A model generated the notes under the pieces. That model was not told the DNA's origin, made no database searches, and saw only the letters and a program-made list of their open reading frames with translations. Below are positions 49,433-59,761 of a stretch of 64,000 nucleotides of DNA, piece after piece (position 1 is the first letter of the stretch; the number at the start of each line of letters is the position of its first letter). Source of the DNA: Lactococcus protaetiae (GTDB lineage: Bacteria; Bacillota; Bacilli; Lactobacillales; Streptococcaceae); contig NZ_CP041356.1 in NCBI RefSeq assembly GCF_006965445.1, positions 310,001 to 374,000 of the forward strand. The letters run 5' to 3'. The translations under genes and the position numbers were made by a program.

Positions 49433-49529
49433 CTTCTCATACTTTCAAAATGTTTGTCTGAAGTTACTTAAAAAGTTTATATCTATGAAATTTATACTCG
49501 CTTACCTTTGAATTTTTTCTAAGAAAACA

Positions 49530-50025
49530 TTAGGTAGCTCCGCTATCCATTAACTGTATCTCCACTTCGTTATGCTGTTAATTTCACCAACCAACTAAAA
49601 GTCGGAAGTTCAAATCGCAATCTACTAATTCAACAGCGCCAAATAGAAACTGCAACGATTTACCTTTCGCACTCACAGCCTTGATGCAGTCATCAATCAA
49701 AAAAGGAATTTACATATGTGCAACTTTAACTTTTAGACGAACATCTAGCCATTAAATAGTATTAGATGCTCTCTTTGTCATAGATAAAAGCTATACTCCC
49801 ATTATACCTTATTTTACAGGTTTTTTTGGATATTTCTGGCAATGAAGTCAAGACTTAGTGCTGCTTTTATCTCCGAGCTAAGAGGTCGGAGTATTGCGAC
49901 TAGCCAGCCGTTTGCGCTTTAGCGCTTACGGATATGCTAGTTGTTTCACCTAGTGGCGTAGCGAGCATCAACAGCGTAGCCGTAAGGCGGAGATAGCACG
50001 CACTTGCTTTGATAAAAAAATAATC
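49530..50025. repeat. Mosaic repeat region between the phosphatase and kinase genes
   Basis: No gene in about 600 bp. Modules: GTAGCTCCGCTATCCATTAA, CCAACTAAAAGTCGG (a decayed hairpin), CGCAACCTTGACGCAG-like sequence, ATGAAGTCAAGACTTAGTG (reverse of the 3' module at 33.05 kb), GCGCTTTAGCGC (49919-49930), and CGTAGCCGTAAGGCGGAGAT / AGCACGCACTTGCTTTGATA in reverse orientation. The bases next to the genes (49433-49530) show nothing. Confidence 0.75.
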
Positions 50026-50038
50026 TACAAAAAAGAGA

Positions 50039-50536
50039 TTATTTTTCCTTTTTCAAATACTCTAAAACTGTTTCTACCGTCTGCTCCGATGTTTTTTCGG
50101 TATTATCAACGAACAAGTCTGATTTTTCAAATTCAGCGACACCTTCATTATACATTTCTTGAATACGATGTTGTTCCCATTCATCCAGTTCACGAGTTCC
50201 TCGGTTAGTCATACAACTTTCTAAACTTGGGCATAAGGTTATTACTATAAAATCCGCATGCCCAGCAGTAATTTTACTAATTTTGTCAAAGCTTTCTAGG
50301 TACATTGGATATGCAAAGATGATAGTGTCCAATCGCGCTTCAGTAATCAATTCTTCTAAAAGCGTATAAAGCTTATGGAGCCGTGCATTGATTCTATCAG
50401 TGAATGACGGGAAAGCTGCGTCTGTTGTCAGTTCATCACACTCGATAAAAATACTATTAGGTAATCTTTCCGATAGAAGTTTTGAAATTGTTGATTTCCC
50501 AGAGTTTATTGGTCCATTGATATTAATCACTCTCAT
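50039..50536 (-). CDS. P-loop kinase-like protein
   Basis: About 165 aa from the second Met (MRVININGPINSGKSTISKLL). Walker A GPINSGKST at about residue 8, an IFIECDEL strand (about 31), and a lid-like segment NRGTRELDEWEQHRIQEMY (about 112-130). Looks like a small nucleoside/shikimate-kinase-type or antibiotic-phosphotransferase-type P-loop protein; the substrate cannot be named. Its start overlaps the ruvB stop by a few bases, so it is translated with ruvB. Confidence 0.75.
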   Translation of the reverse strand: MRVININGPINSGKSTISKLLSERLPNSIFIECDELTTDAAFPSFTDRINARLHKLYTLLEELITEARLDTIIFAYPMYLESFDKISKITAGHADFIVITLCPSLESCMTNRGTRELDEWEQHRIQEMYNEGVAEFEKSDLFVDNTEKTSEQTVETVLEYLKKEK

Positions 50537-50538
50537 CT

Positions 50539-51540
50539 TCAATCCTCATGATTATAGACATATCCAAGATGTTCGTATGCTAGCTTAGTTGCCTTTCGTC
50601 CTTGCTTCGTCCTCATAAGGAATCCTTTTTGAATCAAATAGGGCTCATACATATCCTCAACTGTTTCTCTATCCTCAGCGATATTAACTGCTAATGTACC
50701 AAGTCCAACAGGACCACCATTATACATCTCAATCATTGTCTTCAAGATTTTCTGGTCAATGTAGTCTAATCCAGCATTATCTACATCAAGAATTGTGAGT
50801 GCTTTATCTGTAATTAACTTATCCACTCGACCATCACCCATAATCTGAGCAAAATCACGCACACGCTTGAGTAAACGATTCGCAATACGTGGTGTGCCAC
50901 GCGAACGTAGCGCGATTTCCAAGGCTGCGTTATCAATAACTTCTATTTCGAAAATATCTGCCGTCCGATTGACAATTTCTTCCAAGTCTTTGTCGGCATA
51001 GTATTCCATATGTGCTGAAATACCAAAACGTGCGCGCAAAGGATTTGACAACATTCCTGCACGTGTTGTTGCTCCAACCAAAGTAAATGGCGGTAAATCT
51101 AGATGAACGCTGCGCGAACCATCACCAGAACCTAGCATGATATCAATATAAAAGTCTTCCATCGCGCTGTAAAGGACTTCCTCGACTTGCATTGGCATTC
51201 GATGAATTTCATCAATGAAAAGAACATCGCCCGGCTCAAGCTCGTTGAGAATCGCAACTAAATCTCCTGGTTTCTCGATTGCTGGTCCTGCAGTTTGTTT
51301 AATATTAACTCCTAGTTCATTAGCAATTACAAATGCCATTGTTGTTTTACCGAGCCCTGGAGGCCCAAAAAGTAAGACGTGGTCAAGCACTTCCTCACGT
51401 AATTTTGCAGCTTTGATAAATATTTCTAACTGGTTTTTGACTTTGTCCTGACCAATATACTGACTAAAATATTGTGGTCTGAGGGATTTTTCCAATTGTA
51501 CTTCGTCATCCATTGATTCTTTGTTTAAAATGTCGTTCAT
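50539..51540 (-). CDS. ruvB: Holliday junction branch-migration helicase RuvB
   Basis: 333 aa, normal length. AAA+ motor: [20 protein letters not shown], Walker [13 protein letters not shown] (about 60), Walker [10 protein letters not shown] (about 109), sensor [18 protein letters not shown] (about 155), and the C-terminal winged helix ([29 protein letters not shown]). Drives branch migration with RuvA. Separated from ruvA by about 480 bp of repeats that include its likely promoter (TATAAT at 51549-51554 on the minus strand). Confidence 0.98.
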   Translation of the reverse strand: MNDILNKESMDDEVQLEKSLRPQYFSQYIGQDKVKNQLEIFIKAAKLREEVLDHVLLFGPPGLGKTTMAFVIANELGVNIKQTAGPAIEKPGDLVAILNELEPGDVLFIDEIHRMPMQVEEVLYSAMEDFYIDIMLGSGDGSRSVHLDLPPFTLVGATTRAGMLSNPLRARFGISAHMEYYADKDLEEIVNRTADIFEIEVIDNAALEIALRSRGTPRIANRLLKRVRDFAQIMGDGRVDKLITDKALTILDVDNAGLDYIDQKILKTMIEMYNGGPVGLGTLAVNIAEDRETVEDMYEPYLIQKGFLMRTKQGRKATKLAYEHLGYVYNHED

Positions 51541-51544
51541 ATTA

Positions 51545-52014
51545 TCCTCATTATATCAAGATGTGAGGCTGATTGTCCAGAACTCCTGAAAATTGCCACT
51601 TGGCTCTTTGTGCTTCAGCACATAGCTTCGCATGACCCTAGGACATTTGTCCGTTTGCTTAGGGGCTAAAGCCCAAGAGCAAAAGGCATTGGCTGTAAGC
51701 TGCTAAAGCAGCAACGCCAAATGGCAATCCAATGGACAGCGTAGTGCTGAAAGCACGGAGATAGTAAAAGACGGAGATGAGCTTTGCTCATTGGAGACTT
51801 TTATCTATTTTCCTGAGTTCTAAGTAGCCGAATTCAATTACAAGATGTGAGCACGATTTGCAAGAAATGATGAAAAATAGGAAAACTCGGAAAGAAACGA
51901 AGTTTCTTGGAGAGATTTATCTTTTTTCACTCATTTCTAATCGTACGAACTCAATTATTACAAGATGTGAGCAACACCGTCAAGAAGCATTGTAAATTCT
52001 GTCAGTGCTGACAG
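51545..52014. repeat. Mosaic region with three copies of a promoter-like module
   Basis: Between ruvA and ruvB. On the minus strand, CTCACATCTTG is followed by a -10-like sequence three times: about 51557-51567 (TATAAT, before ruvB), 51845-51855 and 51962-51972. The second extends to CATCATTTCTTGCAAATC as at the chorismate mutase promoter. Hairpin modules between: GTGCTTCAGCAC, GGGGCTAAAGCCC, GCTGCTAAAGCAGC. The end of ruvA is closed by CTGTCAGTGCTGACAG (51999-52014). Confidence 0.75.
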
Positions 52015-52016
52015 AA

Positions 52017-52613
52017 TTATTTCATCATTAATTTTAGGGCAGACTTGATATATTCTTCGCTTGTCAGACCTTTCTGATTTGCCAATTCTTTTTCGACTTT
52101 TTTCAACTCAGTGGCTCTGTAACCGAGTGCTTGTAGAGCTTCTATCGCTTCCTCTAGCGCCACATTATTACTGTCAGTGCTGACAGAATTTACTGTAAGT
52201 GCTGACGAAGTTGTTAAGTCAAATTTTCCAGCTAAGTCAAGCACCATCTGCATCGCCGTTTTCTTACCAACTCCTGGAAATTTGGTCAGATATTTGATGT
52301 CATTGCTATCAATGGCGTTAATCAGTCCTTCGTTGTCACTTGCCGCAATAATTGCAAGTGCTGATTTCGGTCCAATCCCAGAAACACTAATCAAGCGCAA
52401 AAAAAGTGATTTTTCACCTTCATTGATGAAACCATACAAAGTATGAGCATCCTCTCGAATGACCTGATGCACAAAAACTTTAATTTCAGTATTCATCGTT
52501 GCTGACCAGGCATAAGGATTTGCAACACTGACCAGATACCCCACCCCTTGCACATCAATAACAATATGAGTTGGGGAAATTTTAACTAATTTTCCATTAA
52601 GATATTCAAACAT
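52017..52613 (-). CDS. ruvA: Holliday junction-binding protein RuvA
   Basis: 198 aa. OB-fold domain about 1-62, helix-hairpin-helix pairs LISVSGIGPKSALAI (about 73) and FPGVGKKTAMQMVLDL (about 112), C-terminal RuvB-binding domain (ALEEAIEALQALGYRATEL, about 153). Targets RuvB to four-way junctions. The linker carries CTGTCAGTGCTGACAG (52171-52186) in frame, reading NSVSTDS. About 55 bp after mutL, with a CTGACAG hairpin between them (52645-52665). Confidence 0.97.
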   Translation of the reverse strand: MFEYLNGKLVKISPTHIVIDVQGVGYLVSVANPYAWSATMNTEIKVFVHQVIREDAHTLYGFINEGEKSLFLRLISVSGIGPKSALAIIAASDNEGLINAIDSNDIKYLTKFPGVGKKTAMQMVLDLAGKFDLTTSSALTVNSVSTDSNNVALEEAIEALQALGYRATELKKVEKELANQKGLTSEEYIKSALKLMMK

Positions 52614-52669
52614 TTTTCTACTTTTCTAATATTGATTGAGCTACTGACAGAGTTTCTGTCAGTAACTTT

Positions 52670-54583
52670 CTAATCAAAATCTTTCCATGTTGCAGCTTTT
52701 GAGCGATGTGTTTCTTGAATTCTTCTAAACATCTTCTGAATATCATCATCAGAAAAATGCACAATCGTAGGTCGCCCATGCGCACAACTGTAAGGATTTT
52801 CACAGGTTGCTAATTCTCTTAGAAGATTTCTTGCCGATTCGGCATCTAGCGGATGATTCGCCTTGATTGAACTCTTGCAAGCTACCATTTGCGCTAGTTC
52901 ATGCCGATATTTTTTTAGTGAAAATTCCTTAGAGGATAGGATAATATCAATCATCTCATTGATAGAAGTTTCAATCTCATTTTCTTTTAACCAAATGGGA
53001 TGTTCTCTCAGAATAAATTGATTTTCCCCATATTCTTCTAAGAAAATTCCAGCTTCATGGAGTAAATCTTTTTTTTCTGACAAAATCAAGGCATCATTTT
53101 TAGGTAAATCAAAGAGATAAGGAGCCAACAACAATTGCTGTTCCATACTCACTTCTCCTATTTTGTCTTTCCAATATTCATATTTGACACGCTCTTGAGC
53201 AGCGTGTTGGTCCACCAAATATAATCCTTCTGGTGCCTGACACAACAGGTAAGTCGCATGAAGCTGGGCTAAGTATTCCAGCTGGGGAAAAGCTTGTTTT
53301 GTTTCTGTCAGCACTGACGAACCCTCACTATCAGCAACATTATCCACTGACAGATTTTTGTCAGCAAATGATGCTACTATATCAGCGCTATCAGTAGCAA
53401 TTTGGGGCTCCACCCATTCTTCTCTTATTAAATTTTCATTTTTATTAAACACATTTGTTTCACTAACATAGAAATCTTGTCGTGTTTTATCATAATATAA
53501 AGGTGATTGTTGCAATGGTAGCTCTGTTTGCACATTATTTTCAACTTTTGACACCGGACGCTTTTGCAAATTCTCCAAAGCATCAGGGATGAGAACTCCG
53601 TCAAGAAATGCTTCTTCAATCCCTCTGGAAATCAACGCCATCAATTCTTTCTCTTTTGACAAACGTACTTCTTGTTTAGTTGGATGAACATTGACATCCG
53701 CAAGTTTTGAATCAATATGGATAGACAACACAGCAATCGGAAATCGTCCCACCATCAAGCGGTTACCATAGCCATCCAAAATTGCACGATTAAGCAAGAA
53801 ATTTTTAATAAATCTCCCATTAATTAAGAGTGTAATATAATTTCGGTTAGCACGAGAAAGCTCAGGTAAACTAACATAACCCGTCAACTCAAAATCCAAA
53901 TCTGACTTTTCCACGAGTCGCATCTTTTTAGCCGTTGCAATCCCATAAACAGAAGCAATAACTTGGCGCAAATCACCCGAACCACTCGTTCTTAAAAATT
54001 CTCGCCCTTCATTAACTAACGTGAAAGAAATTTCCGGATGTGCTAAACTCAAACGGTTAACAATATCCGTAATGTGCGATAATTCTGCCTGCAAAGACTT
54101 GATGTATTTAAGTCTTGCTGGTGTATTGTAAAACAGATTGGCAACTGAGATTTTTGTTCCTGAACGCCTTGCCAAAGGTTCAATTGTCGTAATCTCACCC
54201 CCTCTAGCAACAAGTTTAGTCCCTGATTCTTCAGCACTCACACTTGTCTCAATCGTAAATTCACTGACAGATGCAATTGACGGAATCGCCTCTCCCCGAA
54301 ATCCTAATGTACGAATCCGAAACAAGTCTCCCGCCTCTTTGATTTTACTTGTAGCATGACGTCTAAGTGCCACTGCAACATCTTCTTTTTCTATCCCAGA
54401 GCCATTATCCGTGACTTCAATTAGACGAAGTCCAGCTTCCTCAACTTTGATGATAATTTTATCGCTTCCTGCGTCAATAGAATTTTCAACCAGCTCCTTC
54501 ACAACACTTGCTGGTCTTTCAACCACTTCTCCAGCCGCAATTTGATTGGCGAGACTTTCATCAAGTTCAATAATTTTTCCCAC
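52670..54583 (-). CDS. mutL: DNA mismatch repair protein MutL
   Basis: 637 aa, full length. GHKL ATPase motifs: [14 protein letters not shown] (about 30), TDNGSGI (about 58), RRHATSKI and [14 protein letters not shown] (about 75-105). The C-terminal endonuclease domain keeps [12 protein letters not shown] (about 445), [12 protein letters not shown] (about 580) and CAHGRPT (about 605). The variable linker includes [11 protein letters not shown] from a CTGTCAG-type site. Intact, in contrast to mutS. Confidence 0.96.
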   Translation of the reverse strand: MGKIIELDESLANQIAAGEVVERPASVVKELVENSIDAGSDKIIIKVEEAGLRLIEVTDNGSGIEKEDVAVALRRHATSKIKEAGDLFRIRTLGFRGEAIPSIASVSEFTIETSVSAEESGTKLVARGGEITTIEPLARRSGTKISVANLFYNTPARLKYIKSLQAELSHITDIVNRLSLAHPEISFTLVNEGREFLRTSGSGDLRQVIASVYGIATAKKMRLVEKSDLDFELTGYVSLPELSRANRNYITLLINGRFIKNFLLNRAILDGYGNRLMVGRFPIAVLSIHIDSKLADVNVHPTKQEVRLSKEKELMALISRGIEEAFLDGVLIPDALENLQKRPVSKVENNVQTELPLQQSPLYYDKTRQDFYVSETNVFNKNENLIREEWVEPQIATDSADIVASFADKNLSVDNVADSEGSSVLTETKQAFPQLEYLAQLHATYLLCQAPEGLYLVDQHAAQERVKYEYWKDKIGEVSMEQQLLLAPYLFDLPKNDALILSEKKDLLHEAGIFLEEYGENQFILREHPIWLKENEIETSINEMIDIILSSKEFSLKKYRHELAQMVACKSSIKANHPLDAESARNLLRELATCENPYSCAHGRPTIVHFSDDDIQKMFRRIQETHRSKAATWKDFD

Positions 54584-54725
54584 GACACCCCTCGCTTTCT
54601 CACTAAACTCATGAAATCAGACTTTGATTTACTCTAAGAGTGACTAGATATTCCGATAAATACAAAACGTATGACTTCACAACTTCATCTTATTTTTTCT
54701 GAAAATTAATTCTAATTATAACACA

Positions 54726-54749
54726 AAAAGCGGTTGCCCGCTTTTCCAT
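54726..54749 (-). terminator. Terminator after the acidic membrane-protein gene
   Basis: AAAAGCGG-TTGC-CCGCTTTT followed on the minus strand by T residues; separates the repeat-bearing 3' region of the 224-aa gene from mutL. Confidence 0.75.
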
Positions 54750-54774
54750 TTTTCTATCAAAAATTAACTTTAAC

Positions 54775-54905
54775 TTAGCAAGTGCGTGCTAATTCCCCCA
54801 CCTCTGCAAGGTGGCGGGATAAGCAGCACTAAGCTCTGCTTTCGTTCTACTAACATTGGCGGGGAGAAAGAATCCCCCACCAATGAAGTAATCACTTCAA
54901 TAACT
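54775..54905. repeat. 3'-end repeat module with covarying hairpin
   Basis: AGCAAGTGCGTGCTAATTCC, CCACCTCTGCAAGGTGG (hairpin), ACTAAGCTCTGCTTTCGTTC, then CATTGGCGGGG-AGAAAGAA-TCCCCCACCAATG. The same segment occurs at 55685-55875 with stems CCACCTCTTAAAGGTGG and CATCAGTGGGAGA..TCTCCCACTGATG, i.e. with paired base changes. It ends at the restored stop codon (54897-54899) of the adjacent gene. Confidence 0.8.
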
Positions 54906-55570
54906 GAAATGATGATAGTTTTGATTAAATTGTTGTTGGAAATAATCCAAATTATTAAAAACAGTAGCAATAAGAAGTGAAAGTAACAGAATAGCCAGAA
55001 CAATCATTACAGCTCCAATAATGAAAGCAATAAGCCCGCTCTATTCCAACCATCCATAATTTTTCTAAACTCTTCTTCATCCCGATAGTGATTATCTGGA
55101 TTTTCCAAAGCCCATCTTTCACCATTAAGCCCAAAGATAATCATCCACACAATTGCAAAAATCCAACCTACCCAAGGAATTAAACCCAGTAAAATCAGCA
55201 AGCCTAGATAAGCACGATGAGCAATCCCAAACCACATCGTAAACGAAAAAGCACCCCAATTCCACTTTGTTCTAATTTGTGACTTATTTTGTTCTAATGT
55301 CGTCGTTGGAATATCTTGATAACTTTCAGTTTGGGGTTGGGTAACGACTGGTTCAGAAATGACTGGTTGAGCGATTTCTGGCTCAGCAATTACTTCTTCC
55401 TCAATATCTCCTTTACCCTCCTGAATAACCACTGTTTCAACTGGATTTTCTCCATTTTCCAAAACAGCCTCATCAGTTGATATTTCTGAAGTTACGGGTA
55501 CGTTTTCACTGCTGTCTTCGACAACTTTTTCCATTTCGTCTTCTACCATAACCACATCATCCTCTCGCAT
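54897..55570 (-). pseudogene. Acidic protein with C-terminal membrane segments, frameshifted
   Basis: The first about 95 residues are acidic and Glu/Val/Pro-rich (low complexity). A WNWGAFSFTMWFGIAHRAYLG segment and LIPWVGWIFAIVWMIIFG follow (a DUF2628-like double membrane span) with a soluble GERWALENPDNHYRDEEEF loop. As read, it stops at 55007. One extra G in the run at 55035-55037 adds a third membrane span (IAFIIGAVMIVLAILLLSLLIA) and a YFQQQFNQNYHHFSY tail to 224 aa. Role unknown; lies between mutS and mutL. Confidence 0.65.
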
Positions 55571-55599
55571 TCTACTAATTTTTAATCACGTTCTCATTT

Positions 55600-55885
55600 T
55601 ATCAAAACAAGAGCGTGCTATCTCCGCCTTACGGCTACGCTGTCGATGCTCGCTACGCCACTAAAGTGGCTAGTCGCAATCGCAATTCCGCCACCTCTTA
55701 AAGGTGGTGGGATAAGCAGCACTAAGCTCTGCTTTCGTTCTACTGCCCTAGGGTCTTGGCGCTTTAGCGCTTAGACTTCAGGGACAGGGTGACCTCATAT
55801 CTTTGATGTGAGGTTGTACCCTAACATCAGTGGGAGAGAAAGAATCTCCCACTGATGAAGTAATCACTTCAAATCCACACCTACA
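55600..55885. repeat. Mosaic repeat region after mutS
   Basis: AAAACAAGAGCGTGCTATCT, CCGCCTTACGGCTACG, CCACTAAAGTGG (55661-55672), CCACCTCTTAAAGGTGG, GGCGCTTTAGCGCT, and the perfect 13-bp hairpin CATCAGTGGGAGA..TCTCCCACTGATG (55829-55860). No gene. The last module abuts the restored end of mutS. Confidence 0.82.
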
Positions 55886-55887
55886 GG

Positions 55888-58421
55888 CTATAGTAAGTCT
55901 TTCAGCTCCCACAAGAAGTTTAATGCTTCACGCGCAGTCATATTATCTACATTTTTTGTTTTTAGCTGCTCAATAATTTCGGAGAAATTTTCATCGAAAT
56001 CAAATAAACTGAGCTGTTCTTCATGTACTTCTGATTTTTTTGCTAGAACTGGTTTATTTTCTAACTTTTGTAAAATCAAATCTGCACGTTCCAATAATTT
56101 GTCAGGCAGACCAGCGATTTTTGCAACATGAATCCATAAGACTTATCTGCTGGCCCCGATGTAATCTTATGTAAGAATGTGACATCGCCATTTTTTTCTA
56201 AAGTTGCAACGTGGACATTAGAAAGAGCAGAAAGCTCTACTTCCAAGTCTGTTAACTCATGATAATGTGTTGCAAACAACGTTTTGGCACCGATATTATC
56301 ATGCACATATTCAATAATTGCCTGCGCAAGCGCCATCCCATCATAAGTTGCCGTTCCACGTCCAAGTTCATCAAAAATAATCAAACTTCGCTTTGTCGCG
56401 TGCTGAATTGCACGATTTGCCTCCGACATTTCGACCATAAAGGTGGATTCTCCAGAAATCAAATTATCACTGGCACCAATTCGGGTAAAAATCGCATCAA
56501 ATATTGGTAATTCAGCACACTTAGCTGGAACGAATGAACCAATCTGTGCCATAATGACCGTCAAAGCAAACTGCCGCATATAGGTTGATTTACCAGACAT
56601 ATTTGGACCAGTAATCAATTGAATATTCGTTTGCTCTGGTAAGTCAATATCATTTGGAACGTACTCTTGAGCGCCCATGACTGCTTCTACGACCGCGTGA
56701 CGTCCTTCTTTTATATTGACCACTCTAGAATTCTCAGTAAGTGTCGGACGTATATAACCATACTTTTCGGAAACTGTTGACAAACTTTGTAAACAATCTA
56801 TCTCGGCAACTCCCTTGGCAAGCGACTGTAGACGAGAAATGTATTGTTCGGTTTCTGCTCGAACTGCCATAAATAAATCATACTCTAATAAGCTTGATTT
56901 TTCTCGTGCTTCAAGCATAATTTCTTCAATTTCAGCAAGTTCTTTAGAACCAAAACGTTCGGAATTTTTTAAAGTTGCTTTCCGATAAAAGTGTTCGGGA
57001 ACACTTGCAAGCTGGCTTTGCGTAATGTGAAAATAGTATCCATCTTTACGGTTATAATCAATTCTCAGTGTCGAGATACCTGTTCTTGCTTTTTCATTTG
57101 CTTCTAATTTTGCAATCCAAGACGCTCCATTTTGGAGTGCTTCTCTATATCGGTCAAGCTGCTCATCATAGCCTGTTCTTATAATCCCACCATCAGTGAT
57201 TGTACGCGCTGCCGAATCACTGATGGCGCTATTTATCAGTGCTGACAACTCTGGAATATCGTCTAATTTTTCTGTCAGTACTGACAGATTTTTGTCATTA
57301 AGACTTTCTAAGATATTTCTTATCGCTGGCACATTTGACAATGAATTCGCCAACTGCAAAAAGTCTACTGGAACAGCCTTACCAAAAGAAACTCGAGAAG
57401 CCAATCGTTCTAAATCATACACCCCTTTTAACGCTTCAATCAAATCTGAACGTTCAAAGAAATTATCCAATAAAATCTGCACAATCTCCATACGATTAAA
57501 AATCGCCTGTTCAGAAATTAATGGTCTTTCAATCCAAGAACGCAACATCCGCGTTCCCATCGCTGTTTTAGTCGCATCAAGTAACCAATATAAAGTCCCA
57601 TGTTTCTTACCTTCGCGTTTATTCACAGTCAATTCAAGCGAAGCTTTTGTCGCAAAGTCCATTTGCAAATAATCTTTTATTTCATAATGTTCCACCTCTT
57701 GCAAGTGACTCAAATCACGCATTTGTGTGCGTTTTACATAAGCAAGAAGTTTCGATGATACTTGATTTTCAAGTTCTGTCAGTGCTGACAGTTTTATCTG
57801 TAAGTGTTCAGGAAAATTCTGTTGTTCAGAAATTAACAGATTCATCTGTTTTGATAAAATTTTTGATTGTTGGTCTGTCAGTTCAAAACCAACGACAACT
57901 TCACGCGCTTTAAGCGAAGCAATCTCACCCACAACAGTCGAAAAATCTGTCAGTTCCGTTACTTTAAATTCACCCGTAGATAAATCCATATAGGCCAGGC
58001 CAAACTGATTCTCTGCTTTCTCTCCTTGCTTATCAATCGCCACCAAAAAATTATTATCAACACTAGAACCTACATCTGTCGCTGTACCTGGTGTAATAAC
58101 CTGCGTCACGGCCCGTTTTACAATCCCTACAGCTTTTTTAGGGTCTTCCATTTGGTCTGCGACTGCTACCTTATAACCCAGATTAATCAACTTATCGATA
58201 TATTCGCCGACTGCATGATGAGGCACACCTGCCATCGCAATAGGATTTTCTGAATTTTTATTACGCGAGGTTAATGTCAACTCCAAAATTTGTGCTGCAT
58301 TAACTGCATCTTCATAAAAAAGCTCGTAAAAATCGCCCATTCGAAACAGTAAAAAAGCATCAGGATAATCTTTTTTTATATCCAAGTACTGCTGCATTCC
58401 CGGTGAAATCTTTTCAGACAT
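55888..58421 (-). pseudogene. mutS: DNA mismatch repair protein MutS, frameshifted near the C-terminus
   Basis: Mismatch-recognition domain ([19 protein letters not shown], about 18-36), ATPase [18 protein letters not shown] (about 605), [21 protein letters not shown] (about 685). The open frame ends at 781 aa with an unrelated tail after GPADKSYG. Adding one G at the run 56134-56135 restores [25 protein letters not shown] and 844 aa, the usual length. If real, the break removes the C-terminal dimer/helix region and probably weakens mismatch repair. In-frame CTGTCAG palindromes at 57272 and 57776. Confidence 0.9.
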
Positions 58422-58449
58422 ATTTTATCTCTTCTCACTTATTTCTTAA

Positions 58450-58818
58450 TTTATAGCTATTCTGTCAATGCTCGCTACGGTACTATGTGCTTCGCACGCC
58501 GTTCTGCGAACGCTCTATGCAACTTCGATTGCTACGCTGTCCGTTTGATTGTCATTTGGCGTTGGCACTTCAGTGCCCTATAGTCAATGATCCATGCGAA
58601 GCTAACTGCTAAAGCAGCAAGAGCAAAAGGCAGTATCTTTGCAGTTGCCACTTGGCATTGCTGCTTTGGTAGATTACGATTTGAACTTGCCACTTTATAG
58701 AATAGCCGTTTGCGCTTCAGCGTTTACGGATATGCTAGTTGTTTCACCTAGTGGCTTAGCGAAATCGACAGCGTAGCCATCTAATAATTTGACTGCGTAA
58801 AATTAAAAGTGAACTAGT
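58450..58818. repeat. Mosaic repeat region between the YlbF gene and mutS
   Basis: No gene. Modules: CTGTCAATGCTCGCTACGGT, GTGCTTCGCAC, CGTTCTGCGAACG, GGCACTTCAGTGCC, AACTGCTAAAGCAGC, GCGCTTCAGCGTTT, GTTTCACCTAGTGGC, and the GTAAAATTAAAAGTGAACT arm of the inverted repeat seen at 31.4 kb. Confidence 0.8.
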
Positions 58819-58828
58819 ATGATAAAAA

Positions 58829-59179
58829 TTACTTTTCATCATTTTCTAACAATATATTCACTTTTCGCTCAATTTCACCCGTTACATATTGCACCAAGTC
58901 ATTAACATCTTGCAATTTTATAAAATATTCCTCAACTAACGGACTCATTTTCAGTGATTTTTCAATTTTTTGCGCAGCTTGTGATGTCTCTTTATAAGCT
59001 TGCATTTTTCCAATTTCTCGGTATAACATCGCATCTTTTTGAAGCTTCTTCATCTCTTCTTGAGCTTCAAAAAGCGATGTTTGTTCCTGCAAACGTTGCT
59101 CAGCTCTCTTGAAATCTTCTACATATCCAAGATGTTCAATCTTCTCTTGCAGTTGCCCAACAAGTTCATCATAATACAT
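58829..59179 (-). CDS. YlbF/YmcA-family protein
   Basis: About 116 aa from ATG at 59179 ([24 protein letters not shown]); the longer frame lies inside argR. All-helical: [26 protein letters not shown] and a C-terminal [25 protein letters not shown], as in the B. subtilis RicA/RicF family that affects RNase Y and competence. Overlaps the argR stop by 11 bp, so translationally coupled to it. Confidence 0.85.
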   Translation of the reverse strand: MYYDELVGQLQEKIEHLGYVEDFKRAEQRLQEQTSLFEAQEEMKKLQKDAMLYREIGKMQAYKETSQAAQKIEKSLKMSPLVEEYFIKLQDVNDLVQYVTGEIERKVNILLENDEK

Positions 59180-59636
59180 TTTCAATCTCCACCACAAGCG
59201 CACGCGCTGCAGCTTCCGATACACACGTTACAAGTAAAGTATCAGCTCCTGCCAAAGTTCCCAAAATCTCCTCACGTTCTTCAGCATCTAACGCATTCGC
59301 AAGCAAATCTGCTTCTCCAAGTCGCGTATGAACCACAACCATCACACTACTTGATGCTACCTTGATCACAAAGCGAGAAAAATAAAGCTGCAACTCCGAC
59401 TGAATTCGCCCATCTTCCCCATCCAGAAATGAATAAAAGCTCTTACCATCTCTACGCTTTTTAATAATATTCATCTCTCGAATATCACGTGACAATGTTG
59501 CTTGAGTAATACTAACTCCCTCAGCTTCAAGTATCTCTTGCAAATTTTCCTGCGTCGCCACTTGATTTTTACTAATAATTTCTTTAATTAAATTTAATCG
59601 TTCGTTACGCTTCATAGTATAATTATACCTTCCCAT
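59169..59636 (-). CDS. argR: Arginine repressor ArgR
   Basis: 155 aa. N-terminal winged helix ([22 protein letters not shown], then [19 protein letters not shown]) and C-terminal hexamerisation/arginine-binding domain ([21 protein letters not shown]; the usual DD pair is AD here). Controls arginine metabolism. The sequence just upstream has two TATAATTATACC-like sites (59618-59655), probable ARG boxes for autoregulation. Precedes mutS in the conserved streptococcal order; the integrative element begins just upstream of it. Confidence 0.94.
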   Translation of the reverse strand: MGRYNYTMKRNERLNLIKEIISKNQVATQENLQEILEAEGVSITQATLSRDIREMNIIKKRRDGKSFYSFLDGEDGRIQSELQLYFSRFVIKVASSSVMVVVHTRLGEADLLANALDAEEREEILGTLAGADTLLVTCVSEAAARALVVEIENVL

Positions 59637-59740
59637 TGTATTTAATTATACCACATTCTATTACAAGCCCTTTAATATCAACGTTTAGCAATACCATCTA
59701 TTCGCCATTCCCTCATATTATATTTTATTTCATTAACATT

Positions 59741-59760
59741 TTTGGTTAGCATTTGGTTAG
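59741..59760. repeat. Direct repeat at the element end
   Basis: TTTGGTTAG occurs twice (59741-59749 and 59752-59760) next to the restored integrase stop. Candidate integrase arm-binding sites or part of the attachment site; the other end of the element is outside the window, so the att core cannot be defined. Confidence 0.4.
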
Positions 59761-59761
59761 T

